Positions 26,241 to 36,267 of a DNA stretch of 54,021 nt are shown here, piece after piece (positions within the stretch are counted from its first letter, which is position 1; each line of letters begins with the position of its first letter). The position numbers were made by a program, and so were the translations under genes. The DNA is from an uncultured Acidimicrobiaceae bacterium (GTDB taxonomy: Bacteria > Actinomycetota > Acidimicrobiia > Acidimicrobiales > MedAcidi-G1), in assembly GCA_913030665.1 (NCBI GenBank), contig CAJWFS010000007.1:1-54021 (forward strand), written 5' to 3'. Below the pieces are notes generated by a model. The model saw nothing but the letters and a program-made list of their open reading frames with translations, ran no database searches and was not told the DNA's origin.

Positions 26241-27417
26241 TGGTCTCCCCGACCCGTCGTACGGCGATCTCCGGGCCGCCGTTGGACGACTGCTCGGGAA
26301 CCACTGGGTGCCGGAAGGCTACGCAGCACCCAACTCGAGGGTCTATCCGTGGCAGTGGTTGTGGGACTCCTGCTTCCACGTACTGGTCTGGCAGGCGCTG
26401 GACGAGGGAGGGCGCGCCCAGCGCGAGTTGGAGGCGGTCTTCGGCCCGCAGGCCCCCTCCGGGTTCGTACCCCACATCAACTACGCCCGGGATCCCGGAT
26501 TCCACGAGGACCTCTGGGGGCGTCGGGACGGTTCGTCCATCACGCAACCGCCCATGTACGGCCACGCTGTGGCCGAACTGGTACGGGCGGGCTCGCCACC
26601 ACCTGACCGAGTGGTGGAGGCGGCGGTGGCCGGCCTGCGCTTCCTGCTCGACCAACGCGCCCGGGACCGGTCGGGCCTGCTGCTGGTCTGCCACCCGTGG
26701 GAGACCGGTAGCGACGACTCGCCGCGTTGGGACGACGCCTGCCCCGGTGGCTACGACCGGAAGCGGTGGGCGGTGGTGAAGGACCACCTGGTGTCGACGA
26801 TCCAGGTTGGTCCGGATGGCTCCCCGGTGGCCAACCCGGATTTCCCGGTGGCCTCCGTCGGGTTCAACGCCCTCGTGGCCTTCAACGCCGGCGAGTTGGC
26901 GGCCGTGGTCGGAGACGAGCGGCTGGCCGCCGGGTCGACCGAGCTGGCGGAGGCGCTGACGGGGCGGTGGTCCGACGAGGTCGGCACCTGGGTGGATGCC
27001 GGACCCATGGCCGACGGGTCGGGACGGGTCCGGACGCTGGACAGCCTCCTGCCGCTCCTCGTCGATGACGACCCGGGTCGGGCGGCCATCGTCATGGGCC
27101 AGCTGACGGACACGGCCGCACACGGGGGTCGGACCGGTCCGACCGGCGTCCATCGTGGGGAGCCGACGTTCGACCCGGATGCCTACTGGCGCGGGCCCGT
27201 GTGGCCGCAACTGGCCTACCTAATGGTCCTGGCCGCCGATCGGCATTCTCCCGAGGTGGCGGCCGACCTCTCGCGGACGACTGTTGCCGGAGCGTGGGCT
27301 TCAGGTATGGCCGAGTACTGGAATCCGGACTCGGGTGCGGGCCTGGGTGCAGTCCCCCAGTCGTGGACGGGCCTGGCCCTGCTACTTGCCGCACGACGTG
27401 ACGCCGCTGCGGCCTGA
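26212..27417 (+). CDS. (alpha/alpha)6-barrel glycoside hydrolase, GH63-like
   Basis: The 401-residue protein resembles the GH63/GH37-type clan that includes mannosyl- and glucosylglycerate hydrolases: WQWLWDSCFH (WDS at 51-53), SGFVPHINY, SITQPPMYGHAV, YWRGPVWPQLAYLM, and near the end GMAEYWNPDSGAG followed by PQSWTG. It probably cleaves an alpha-glucoside or mannoside in the cytosol, as no signal peptide is seen. GGAAGGAG at 26198-26205 precedes the GTG. The neighbouring glycosyltransferase suggests synthesis and breakdown of one small glycoside. Confidence 0.75.
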   Translation: MQRRLLVDGNGLPDPSYGDLRAAVGRLLGNHWVPEGYAAPNSRVYPWQWLWDSCFHVLVWQALDEGGRAQRELEAVFGPQAPSGFVPHINYARDPGFHEDLWGRRDGSSITQPPMYGHAVAELVRAGSPPPDRVVEAAVAGLRFLLDQRARDRSGLLLVCHPWETGSDDSPRWDDACPGGYDRKRWAVVKDHLVSTIQVGPDGSPVANPDFPVASVGFNALVAFNAGELAAVVGDERLAAGSTELAEALTGRWSDEVGTWVDAGPMADGSGRVRTLDSLLPLLVDDDPGRAAIVMGQLTDTAAHGGRTGPTGVHRGEPTFDPDAYWRGPVWPQLAYLMVLAADRHSPEVAADLSRTTVAGAWASGMAEYWNPDSGAGLGAVPQSWTGLALLLAARRDAAAA

Positions 27418-27434
27418 CGCATCCCCCGCCCTGG

Positions 27435-28013
27435 TCAGCGACGGCTGTCCCTTGCCGAGCCGACCATCTCCTCGCTGTCACCACGCTGCACGTAGCAGTG
27501 GATTCCGCGGAACCGGGCCTTCTCGTGCTCGAAGTCGGCCCTGGTCGGGGTCAGGTACCCGAGCTCCAGTTCCGACAACTCGTAGATCTCGCCCACGAAA
27601 TCGGCGAAGGCCCCGTAGCACTGGGTCCTGGCGAACGCCTCCATCTCACGGTCGCCCGGCCACGGGGCGCCGGCCCGGGCCGGGTGCTCGGTCCGGAGGT
27701 AGACCTCGTACTGGTGGGGGCCGATGCACGACACACGGGTGTCGATCTCGACCTGCCGGTCGTCCTGAACCCACGAGTAGCGGTTGAAGCAGGAGCCGTC
27801 CTCCAGGTCGTGGAGGTTCACCACGTCGCCCACCCAGTTCGGAATGCCCTCGTCGGCGAGGGTGGGTCGCGTCTCCGGGATCGAGGTGGTGGCCGCCCCG
27901 GGACCGGCGCTCGGCGAGGCCGGGGCGGATGGATCGTCCGTGCAGGCGGCCAGCAGGACCACCATCGCAGTCGATGCGAACAACCGTCGACCAGTCGTCC
28001 GGAGTGCGGGCAT
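27435..28013 (-). CDS. Septum-formation-domain lipoprotein
   Basis: The 192-residue protein has a signal peptide ending in lipobox LLAAC (Cys24), a Ser/Pro-rich linker, then a domain with paired cysteines: DGSCFNRYSW, RVSCIGPHQYEVY and RTQCYGAFADFVG. The GDC-type start and C-x-PH-EV pattern match the actinobacterial Septum_form domain. It is presumably exposed outside the membrane and may have a cell-envelope role. It is divergent from the Ccm operon with only 35 bp between starts. Confidence 0.75.
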   Translation of the reverse strand: MPALRTTGRRLFASTAMVVLLAACTDDPSAPASPSAGPGAATTSIPETRPTLADEGIPNWVGDVVNLHDLEDGSCFNRYSWVQDDRQVEIDTRVSCIGPHQYEVYLRTEHPARAGAPWPGDREMEAFARTQCYGAFADFVGEIYELSELELGYLTPTRADFEHEKARFRGIHCYVQRGDSEEMVGSARDSRR

Positions 28014-28019
28014 GGGGTC

Positions 28020-28025
28020 AGGGTA
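28020..28025 (-). promoter_or_regulatory. -10 box for the septum-formation lipoprotein
   Basis: TACCCT ends six bases before the ATG at 28013. Confidence 0.5.
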
Positions 28026-28036
28026 TGGGCGACCGG

Positions 28037-28042
28037 TACCGT
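28037..28042 (+). promoter_or_regulatory. -10 box for the ccm operon
   Basis: TACCGT ends six bases before the GTG at 28049. This decides between GTG 28049 and the in-frame ATG 28025 as the ccmA start. Confidence 0.5.
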
Positions 28043-28048
28043 GGCGGG

Positions 28049-28732
28049 GTGCCGGTGGTCGAGCTACGAGGAGCGGTGGCGCTGCTCGGGAACTTCCCGG
28101 CCCTCGCCGGGGTCGACCTCACCGTGGAATCCGGCGAGGTCGTGCTGCTCCGGGGGCCGAACGGGGCCGGCAAGACCACCCTGCTGCGCCTCTGTGCCGG
28201 CCTGATACGACCCGAGTCGGGGTCCGTCGAGGTACTCGGCCACGATCTCGTCCATGAACGTCGGTCGGTCCGCAGGCGGGTCGCCCTCCTAGGCCACTCC
28301 ACCGGCCTCTACGCCGACCTGACGGTCACCCAGAACGTGTATTTCTGGGCTCGGGCAGCGGGGTTGACCGTCGCAGAGGCCACCCAACGGGTGGCCTCTG
28401 CGCTGCTCCGCATGGGACTTTCCGAGAGGCTGCTGGGGCAGCCGGTCCACACCCTGTCGGCCGGGCAGCGGCGGAGGGCGTCGCTGGCTGCCCTCGTCGT
28501 CAGACGACCTGAGTTGTGGCTCCTGGACGAGCCCCATGCGGGCCTCGACCAGTCGGGCCGGGACGTGGTCGACGCCCTGGTCGGCGATGCCGTGGCAGCC
28601 GGCGCCACGGTGCTGGTCTCTTCCCACGAGTTGGAACGCGTCGCCGGGTTGGGCCCGAGGGTGGTGACCATCTCAGGCGGGGTGGTGGTGGACGACACAG
28701 GTCCAGCCGACGGGGGAGGGCCCCGTGTCTGA
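28049..28732 (+). CDS. ccmA: Cytochrome c maturation ABC ATPase CcmA
   Basis: The 227-residue ATPase has Walker [10 protein letters not shown], the CcmA-type signature LSAGQRRRASLA and Walker B LWLLDEPHAGLD. With CcmB and CcmC it drives release of holo-CcmE in System I heme delivery. The start at GTG 28049 fits the promoter and places the protein directly before the first strand (PVVELRG). It overlaps ccmB by 8 bases. Confidence 0.88.
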   Translation: MPVVELRGAVALLGNFPALAGVDLTVESGEVVLLRGPNGAGKTTLLRLCAGLIRPESGSVEVLGHDLVHERRSVRRRVALLGHSTGLYADLTVTQNVYFWARAAGLTVAEATQRVASALLRMGLSERLLGQPVHTLSAGQRRRASLAALVVRRPELWLLDEPHAGLDQSGRDVVDALVGDAVAAGATVLVSSHELERVAGLGPRVVTISGGVVVDDTGPADGGGPRV

Positions 28733-29408
28733 AGTGCGCAGGTTCCTGGGGGACGCCCGGCTGGTGGCGGCCCGTGACCTAAGGATCGAGTTCCGGTCCC
28801 GCGTGGTGGTCGGTCAGGTGGTGCCGTTCGCCCTGCTGGTGCTCGTGCTGTTCGGCTTCGCCCTGGACGCCGACCACCGCACCCTCCGGACGTTCGCGTC
28901 GGGCCTGTTCTGGGTGGCGGTGCTGCTCAGTGCCCTGCTGGCGGTCCACAGGTCGGCGGCCCTAGAGCAGTCGGACGGGACCCTGGACGCGCTGCGGATG
29001 TCGGGCCTTCCACCGGCTGCCCTGTTCATCGGCAAGGCAACGGCCGTGTTCGTGCAGCTGGTGGTGCTGGAGGTGGTCCTGCTTGGCGGCCTGCTGGTGC
29101 TCTACGGGGTGCAGGTCGTGGATCCGGTGCTGCTGGTGGTCGCCGGGCTGCTGGCCGGGGTCGCTGTGGCGGCTGCAGGTACCCTCTACGGCGCGCTGGC
29201 CTCGGGGCTGGGGGTGCGGGAGACCCTCCTGCCCATCCTCCTGCTTCCGGTACTGGCGCCGGTGCTGATCGGGGCCACCCGGGCGTTCGACGATGCCCTC
29301 GGGGCCGTGGCGGTTGACGGTTGGGCCTGGACCGGGCTACTGGCCGTGGCCGCCCTGATCGCCACCGTGGTCGGCGCACTGGCCCATGGCGTGTTGATCG
29401 AGGACTGA
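28725..29408 (+). CDS. ccmB: Heme exporter subunit CcmB
   Basis: The 227-residue protein has about six membrane spans. The cytosolic N-terminus ARDLRIEFRSR, the AALEQSDGTLDALRMSGL loop and the LPILLLPVLAPVLIG span are recognisable as CcmB. It is the membrane partner of CcmA. Twelve bases containing a GGGAG separate it from ccmC, the only gap within the operon. Confidence 0.88.
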   Translation: MSEVRRFLGDARLVAARDLRIEFRSRVVVGQVVPFALLVLVLFGFALDADHRTLRTFASGLFWVAVLLSALLAVHRSAALEQSDGTLDALRMSGLPPAALFIGKATAVFVQLVVLEVVLLGGLLVLYGVQVVDPVLLVVAGLLAGVAVAAAGTLYGALASGLGVRETLLPILLLPVLAPVLIGATRAFDDALGAVAVDGWAWTGLLAVAALIATVVGALAHGVLIED

Positions 29409-29420
29409 CCGGGAGCCCTG

Positions 29421-30245
29421 ATGGCCGGACGAGACGAGAGACCAGGCACCACGGGATCGCGCGGCTCGCGCCTCCTGGGCTGCGTCGCCCTGGCGAGCCT
29501 CGTGGTCCTCGGCGTGCTGGCCTTCTTCCTGACCGGGCCGGACGTCCGCATTCACCCCACCACCGGTGAGGAGTTCGGCCAGTTCGACGCCGTCCGCATG
29601 CTGTACCTGCACGTACCGATGGCCGTCCTCATGTACGCCTCGTTCATGCTGTGTGCCGCGGCCAGCGTCGGGGTGTTGGTGAAGCGGACCCCCTGGTGGG
29701 ACGTGATGGCCCACTCGACGGCGGAGGTGGGCACCGTGCTGTGCGGCCTGGTGCTGGTGACCGGGTCCATCTGGGGTCGCCCGGTCTGGAACACGTGGTG
29801 GGAGTGGGGCGACGTTCGCCTCATGACCACGCTGGTGCTGTTCCTGTTGTTCGCCGGATACCTGGCCCTGCGCCGTACCACCACAGACCCCCGGCGCCAG
29901 GAGCGTCAGGCGGCCGTGGTGGCCCTCGTGGCGGTGCTGGACATACCGCTCGTCAACCGTTCAGTGGCATGGTGGGAGAACCGCACGCTCCACCAGAGGT
30001 CCACGCTGGAGGAACTCAAGATCGAGGACCTCACGTTGTTCACCCTCATGTTCAGCTTCCTGACCTTCGGCCTGGTGGTCTGGTGGTTGACGCTGCAGAG
30101 GTTCCGGGTCGGATGGCTGGAGCGGGCGGCGATCGACCACGCGGTCGGGTCGGCCATCGCCGACCGTCGCTCCGAGACGTCGGCCGACGAGCTTGACGCC
30201 GCCATCGGGGTCACCGATGAACAGGTCGGGGAGGCGTCGCCATGA
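29421..30245 (+). CDS. ccmC: Heme-binding membrane protein CcmC
   Basis: The 274-residue protein has about six spans, a conserved FDAVRMLYLHVPMAVLMY block and a tryptophan-rich WWD-type segment TGSIWGRPVWNTWWEWGDVRL. CcmC loads heme onto CcmE outside the membrane. The Trp motif reads WWEWGD rather than the WW-x-WD I expect, so it may have one extra residue. A C-terminal hydrophilic tail of about 40 residues follows the last span. The stop overlaps ccmD in ATGA. Confidence 0.88.
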   Translation: MAGRDERPGTTGSRGSRLLGCVALASLVVLGVLAFFLTGPDVRIHPTTGEEFGQFDAVRMLYLHVPMAVLMYASFMLCAAASVGVLVKRTPWWDVMAHSTAEVGTVLCGLVLVTGSIWGRPVWNTWWEWGDVRLMTTLVLFLLFAGYLALRRTTTDPRRQERQAAVVALVAVLDIPLVNRSVAWWENRTLHQRSTLEELKIEDLTLFTLMFSFLTFGLVVWWLTLQRFRVGWLERAAIDHAVGSAIADRRSETSADELDAAIGVTDEQVGEASP

Positions 30246-30400
30246 CCCACCTCGGATACCTGATGGCGGGTTGGGGCATCTCACTGGTGGTGCTGGGTGG
30301 GTACGCAGTTCGCCTGGTCCGACGCGGCCGTTCCCTGATCGCCCTGGTACCCGAGGACCGCCGCAGGTGGCTGGAGTCACCCGGGACAGACCGTGACTGA
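30242..30400 (+). CDS. ccmD: CcmD-like small membrane protein
   Basis: Fifty-two codons start at an ATG overlapping the ccmC stop and end 8 bases into ccmE. The product has one hydrophobic span (about residues 9-24, including MAGWGISLVVLGGYAVRL) followed by a basic stretch RLVRRGR and a charged tail. Size, topology and position between ccmC and ccmE are those of CcmD, which helps release holo-CcmE. Sequence conservation in CcmD is low, so the call rests on context. Confidence 0.75.
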   Translation: MTHLGYLMAGWGISLVVLGGYAVRLVRRGRSLIALVPEDRRRWLESPGTDRD

Positions 30401-30922
30401 CGACGCCGGGCCGGAACCACCGTCCTTCGATCTCACGCCCCGACCCGCCAGGCCTGCGTCAGGTACGCGACGCGGCGCCCTCACCCTGCTGCTGCTGCTC
30501 GTGGGTGGCATGGTCTTCGTACTGCTGCGAACGCTGGGCGATGCCTCGTTGTTCTTCTACGACGTGGCCGAGGCGGTGGAGTTGCGTTCCGAGTTGGGCG
30601 ACGGCCGGTTCCGCGTGGTCGGAACCCCGCAGCCCGGCCTCGTGGTCACGGAGTCGGACGGCGGATCCGCCGTCGTGTTCACGCTGTGCGCTGGCGACGT
30701 GCTGGCCGATGTGGTCCACCAGGGCGACCCTGCCGAGCTGTTCCAACCGGGTGTCCCGGTGGTGCTCCAGGGGGCCTGGACCGCTGGCAGGCCAACCGCC
30801 CTGGATGGCCTCTCCAATGCGGCTGGTGACGGCTGGTACCTGCGTACCGACCACATGGTGGTGAAGCACGACAACGACTACCGGGCGGATGGTGCCGAGT
30901 TGGCGCCCTGTGGGGCCGCCGG

Positions 30923-30926
<4 letters not shown>
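30393..30926 (+). CDS. ccmE: Heme chaperone CcmE
   Basis: The 177-residue protein has an N-terminal anchor (about residues 28-45), an OB-fold domain and the heme-binding segment MVVKHDNDY. The conserved His and the Tyr four residues on (HxxxY) are present, so this is the His-type, not the Cys-type, CcmE. The GTG start lies inside ccmD and the stop overlaps ccmF in TTGA. Confidence 0.88.
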
Positions 30927-32880
<1,954 letters not shown>

Positions 32881-32884
<4 letters not shown>

Positions 32885-33414
32885 ACCCCGTCAGGACGAC
32901 GGCGATGGCCGTGGGCCTCGTGCTGGCTCTCCTCATCGCCGTGTTCGCCACCCGTGACACGAGTCGGGACAGGATGACGACACACCTGGTCGGAGCGGTG
33001 GCGCCTGCGGTGGTCGGTGTGACGCTGGATGGTTCCTCCTGGGACCTGGATGACCAACGGGGTCGCTGGGTGGTCGTCAACTTCTTCTCCACGACGTGCG
33101 TGCCGTGCATCAGGGAGCATCCCGAACTGGTGGCCTTCGCTGCCGCACACGCCGAGGCCGGCGACGTGAGGCTCGTCACCGTCGCATTCGACGACAGGCC
33201 ATCGGCTGTGGCGGCCTTCTTCGCCGAGAATGGGGGCGACTGGCCCGTGCTGACCGTCGATACGGGGCGTATAGCCGTGGACTGGGGGGTGGTCGGGGTC
33301 CCGGAGTCGTACCTGGTCACGCCCTCGGGCCACGTTGCGGCCAAGGTGATCGGCGGCGTGGAGATGGAGGAGTTGGACGACCTTCTGGCTCGTGCCGTGG
33401 CGGCCGTCTCGTGA
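32881..33414 (+). CDS. ccmG: Thioredoxin-like thiol reductase CcmG/DsbE
   Basis: The 177-residue protein has an N-terminal anchor and an extracytoplasmic thioredoxin fold with the active site TTCVPCIREHPEL (CVPC). GVPESYLVTPSGH is the cis-Pro loop region. It keeps the CxxCH cysteines of apocytochromes reduced. Both start and stop overlap neighbours in GTGA. Confidence 0.88.
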
Positions 33415-34661
33415 GGCCCGGAGACCGGAACCTGCGCCTTGCCTGGCTGCTGGTCGCCATCGTCGTGGTCGGGAGCCTGGTTGGCTCTGAGCTGGCGGAT
33501 CGGCCACCGCTCACCAACGCCGATCGCGTCCACGACCTTGCCGGTGACTTCGCCTGCCCGGTGTGCCAGGGGCAGTCCCTGGGCGAGTCCGACGTGCCGA
33601 TCGCACGCACCATCCGTTCGACCATCAGGACCATGGTGGACCGTGGCCGCACCGATGCCGAGATCAGGTCGATGCTGGTGACGAGGTTCGGCGAGGACAT
33701 TGACTACACGCCAAGTGGCGACGGCCTGGTCGGCCTGGTGTGGGTCCTGCCGGTTCTGGTGGGCGGCACGGCCATGGCCGGCGCGGCGGTGTCCATCAGG
33801 CGGTGGCAGGGTCGCTTCACCGGTGGCTCGGCCACGCCGGGACGACCCGTCGTCCTGGTCATGGTGGCGGTCGTCGTGGTCCTGGCCGGGGTCCTCGTGG
33901 CCCGTTCAGCCGGCGACCGTTTAGCGGGCGACACGCTGAGTGGCGACATCCGCTCGTCGACCCGCACCCTCCTCGCCGATGCCGGCGTGGCGTCACCCGA
34001 CGAGGCCATCTCCCTCTACTCCAGGGTGCTCGAGATCCAGCCGTCCAACGTCGAGGCCTTGGCCTACCGGGGCTGGTCGCACTGGAGGGCCGGTGACGAG
34101 GCCCCGGGGCGTTCAGACCTGGATGAGGCCGTGGCCGTGGATCCGACGTATCCGGACGTCCGCGTCTTCAGGGCCTCGCAGCGTCATGCCGACGGGGACC
34201 ACGCCGGGGCCGCCGAGGACCTCGTCGCGCTGGATGGCCTGGAGGCTTCGCCCATAGTCGGCGACCTGCTGGCGGCCAGCCGCCTCCGCCAGCGGATCGC
34301 CACCGGCCTGGCCGCCTCAGGCGACCTGCTGGTCGCCTTGGAGCTGTTGGACTCCGGCCTGGATGCCAGGCCGGATGCCGCCCACCTGCTCGCCGAACGG
34401 GGGTGGCTGCTGGTGGCCTCCCGGTCACCGGAACTGGTCGACAGGGGTGTGGAGAACCTGGACGAGGCCCTGGCTCTGGACCCTCTGGACCCTTACGGCC
34501 TCGCCTATCGGGCGGTGGTGCTGGCCACCGTGGCCGACCGGGCCGCCGACGCAGCGGTCGACCTGGCGAGGTTCGCCGGTCTGGCCGTTCAGCCCGCCGA
34601 CCTGGTCGACCTGCTGGTCGTGGTGGGACTGCTGGAGCCTCAGCCGAAGGACGGTTCCTGA
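33411..34661 (+). CDS. ccmH: CcmH-CcmI fusion
   Basis: The 416-residue protein begins with a membrane anchor, then the CcmH module with FACPVCQGQSLGES and VTRFGEDIDYTP. A second span (about 105-120) and a third near 160 lead into TPR-like helices from about residue 190 on (EAISLYSRVLEIQPSNVEALAYRGW in pieces). It combines the CxxC thiol protein with the apocytochrome-binding TPR domain of CcmI. It ends the operon. Confidence 0.85.
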   Translation: MRPGDRNLRLAWLLVAIVVVGSLVGSELADRPPLTNADRVHDLAGDFACPVCQGQSLGESDVPIARTIRSTIRTMVDRGRTDAEIRSMLVTRFGEDIDYTPSGDGLVGLVWVLPVLVGGTAMAGAAVSIRRWQGRFTGGSATPGRPVVLVMVAVVVVLAGVLVARSAGDRLAGDTLSGDIRSSTRTLLADAGVASPDEAISLYSRVLEIQPSNVEALAYRGWSHWRAGDEAPGRSDLDEAVAVDPTYPDVRVFRASQRHADGDHAGAAEDLVALDGLEASPIVGDLLAASRLRQRIATGLAASGDLLVALELLDSGLDARPDAAHLLAERGWLLVASRSPELVDRGVENLDEALALDPLDPYGLAYRAVVLATVADRAADAAVDLARFAGLAVQPADLVDLLVVVGLLEPQPKDGS

Positions 34662-34683
34662 CCTACTCGCAGCGGGTGCTGGG

Positions 34684-34703
34684 CGAGGCGCCGTCCGGCC
34701 TCG
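34684..34703. terminator. Hairpin between ccmH and sixA-like genes
   Basis: CGAGGC (34684-34689) and GCCTCG (34698-34703) form a 6-bp stem in the 45-bp spacer between convergent genes. No U-tract is present. Confidence 0.3.
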
Positions 34704-34706
34704 GGT

Positions 34707-35183
34707 TCAGGGAGTCGACCGGTAGTGGGCGTGCACGATCTGGCCGTCGGTGGTCGTGAGCTCCCAGATGGATGCGTATGCGCAGCCCCGACCGCCACTC
34801 AGGCCGACGCCATCGGTGGCCAGGTCCCGGATGACCTCGGGGATCACGTCGGAATGGCTGCAAAGGATGGTGACCGTCCCGTTCTCGGCCGCCCCTGCGA
34901 GGTCCCGGACAAGGCGGGTGGTGCGGTCCGCGGCCCCCTCGAACAGGTCGTCCTCCACCTCGGCATGGACCCCGTGACGTTCGCTCAGCGGTCCCACCGT
35001 CTGTAGGCACCGGGTGGCGCGACTGCTCAGGACCCTGGTGACTGGTAGGCCCATTTCGGAGACGACGCCATCCAGCCGGATCGCCTGGGTCGCCCCGGCG
35101 GCGTCCAATGGCCGGTCGACGTCGTCGCCCGACCAGCGATAGGGGTCGCCGGCGGATCCATGGCGTACCAGGAGGATCGTCAT
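34707..35183 (-). CDS. SixA-like histidine phosphatase
   Basis: The 158-residue protein has the catalytic Arg7-His8 (LLVRHGSAG), VLSSRATRCLQT and a second His in CSHSD. Short single-domain members resemble SixA, which dephosphorylates phosphohistidine proteins. The ATG has no Shine-Dalgarno and overlaps the stop of the 65-codon frame upstream (ATGA), so coupling is likely. Confidence 0.82.
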   Translation of the reverse strand: MTILLVRHGSAGDPYRWSGDDVDRPLDAAGATQAIRLDGVVSEMGLPVTRVLSSRATRCLQTVGPLSERHGVHAEVEDDLFEGAADRTTRLVRDLAGAAENGTVTILCSHSDVIPEVIRDLATDGVGLSGGRGCAYASIWELTTTDGQIVHAHYRSTP

Positions 35184-35377
35184 CGCAGGGACCGGAGGCC
35201 GGCGAGGATTCCGGGGAGGGCGTCCAGGGCGGCCTCCACGGCGTGGCGGGCGACCATGGCATCGTGGTGGACCCATCCCGGATCTCCGACGGCGCCCATG
35301 AGCGCCGCAGCCATGGCTGCAGCCGACACTGGGCGTAGCGGCGACGTCGAGGCGTGGTCGAGGCAGTGGCGGGTCAA
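35180..35377 (-). CDS. Hypothetical 65-aa protein upstream of sixA-like gene
   Basis: The frame opens at a TTG and ends in ATGA with the phosphatase start. It is rich in Ala with several Met and His, and has a high third-position GC. No family or domain is recognised. Support comes only from the coupling and from filling the gap; the start codon lacks a Shine-Dalgarno. A later ATG start is possible. Confidence 0.4.
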   Translation of the reverse strand: MTRHCLDHASTSPLRPVSAAAMAAALMGAVGDPGWVHHDAMVARHAVEAALDALPGILAGLRSLR

Positions 35378-35411
35378 GACGGTTGGACGGGCTCGGGGTG
35401 GGTCTACGGCT

Positions 35412-36131
35412 TCAGATCGTCACGTCGGTGGCGCACACGGAATCACCCATGGGAAGTGAGGACCGCATCTCGGCCGTCGTCTTGCCGTAGAGGGCGCTCA
35501 GCATGCCCGTCACGAGGCCACGGTCCACGGCGCAGATCACCGGGTGTTCGATGGCGACATTCCCGAACGGACAGTGTTCGGAGACGATCCGCAGGCGGTC
35601 GTCGCCGATGCGCTCCGCCCTGGCGGCGAAGCCGTGTGCGGTGAGTGCCTCCGCCACGACCTGGAGCGCCGACTGGAACGAACGGTGCACCTCGTGTTCT
35701 CCGATGGCCTCAGCCATGCTGCGACCCACCTCGGCACCGACCTCCTCGGCCATCGCTTCAGCCTGGGCGGACGGCAGGAGGCTGAGGGCCCGACCCAGGA
35801 GGCTCACCAGGACGGCGTCCTGACGGACTGGCACCTCGAGTGCGGATCCGGGGTCGCTGACCCGGTAGGACTTCGACGGCCGTCCGGCCGAGGCACCTTC
35901 GTGGCGTTCCACCACGACCTCCAGGTAGCCGCCGGCAGCCAACTTGTCCAGGTGGTGGCGTGCCACGTTCGGGTGGAGGTCGAATGCCTCGGCCGTGTCG
36001 ACAGCGGTCACCCCGTGCTCGATGTCGCGGGCGCGCAGGTAGATGTTGCGGCGAGTCGGATCGCCGAAGGCACTGGTTATGGCGGTGACCGCCGAGGCGA
36101 ACTCGGTGGCCGTGAGGGGGGGTCCGTCCAT
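35412..36131 (-). CDS. Winged-helix regulator with C-terminal cysteines (SufR-like)
   Basis: The 239-residue protein has an ArsR/MarR-like winged helix (AFGDPTRRNIYL, then HPNVARHHLDKLAAGGYL with a wing RPSKSYRV). The C-terminal domain has Cys-x12-Cys (EHCPFGN to VICAVD) and a third Cys 33 residues on (SVCATD). This arrangement resembles SufR-type Fe-S sensing repressors. Its divergent neighbour is the Fe-S carrier Mrp. Cluster binding is inferred only. Confidence 0.78.
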   Translation of the reverse strand: MDGPPLTATEFASAVTAITSAFGDPTRRNIYLRARDIEHGVTAVDTAEAFDLHPNVARHHLDKLAAGGYLEVVVERHEGASAGRPSKSYRVSDPGSALEVPVRQDAVLVSLLGRALSLLPSAQAEAMAEEVGAEVGRSMAEAIGEHEVHRSFQSALQVVAEALTAHGFAARAERIGDDRLRIVSEHCPFGNVAIEHPVICAVDRGLVTGMLSALYGKTTAEMRSSLPMGDSVCATDVTI

Positions 36132-36137
36132 ACGGCT

Positions 36138-36143
36138 ATTCTA
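36138..36143 (-). promoter_or_regulatory. -10 box for the SufR-like regulator
   Basis: TAGAAT, the closest match to TATAAT in this set, ends six bases before the ATG at 36131. Confidence 0.55.
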
Positions 36144-36195
36144 CCGAACCCGGCTCCCCGGCCATCTGGTCGGATCAGCCGGCGGTACCGGTCGT

Positions 36196-36201
36196 TAGGC
36201 T
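36196..36201 (+). promoter_or_regulatory. -10 box for mrp
   Basis: TAGGCT lies nine bases before the GTG at 36211, an in-frame alternative start, and 66 bases before the Shine-Dalgarno-led GTG at 36268. CGGTACCG (36183-36190) just upstream is a perfect 8-bp palindrome and a possible operator. Confidence 0.4.
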
Positions 36202-36267
36202 GGCTCCCCGGTGGATGCCGGTGAGAACCGAGGGTGGGCCCGGTCCCACCGCAGCCGAGGAGCACCC

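Noticed and set aside
28025-28048. ATG at 28025 as the ccmA start
   Set aside because: It lies upstream of the -10 box at 28037-28042, so the eight extra codons would not be on the predicted transcript. GTG 28049 fits both promoter and domain start.
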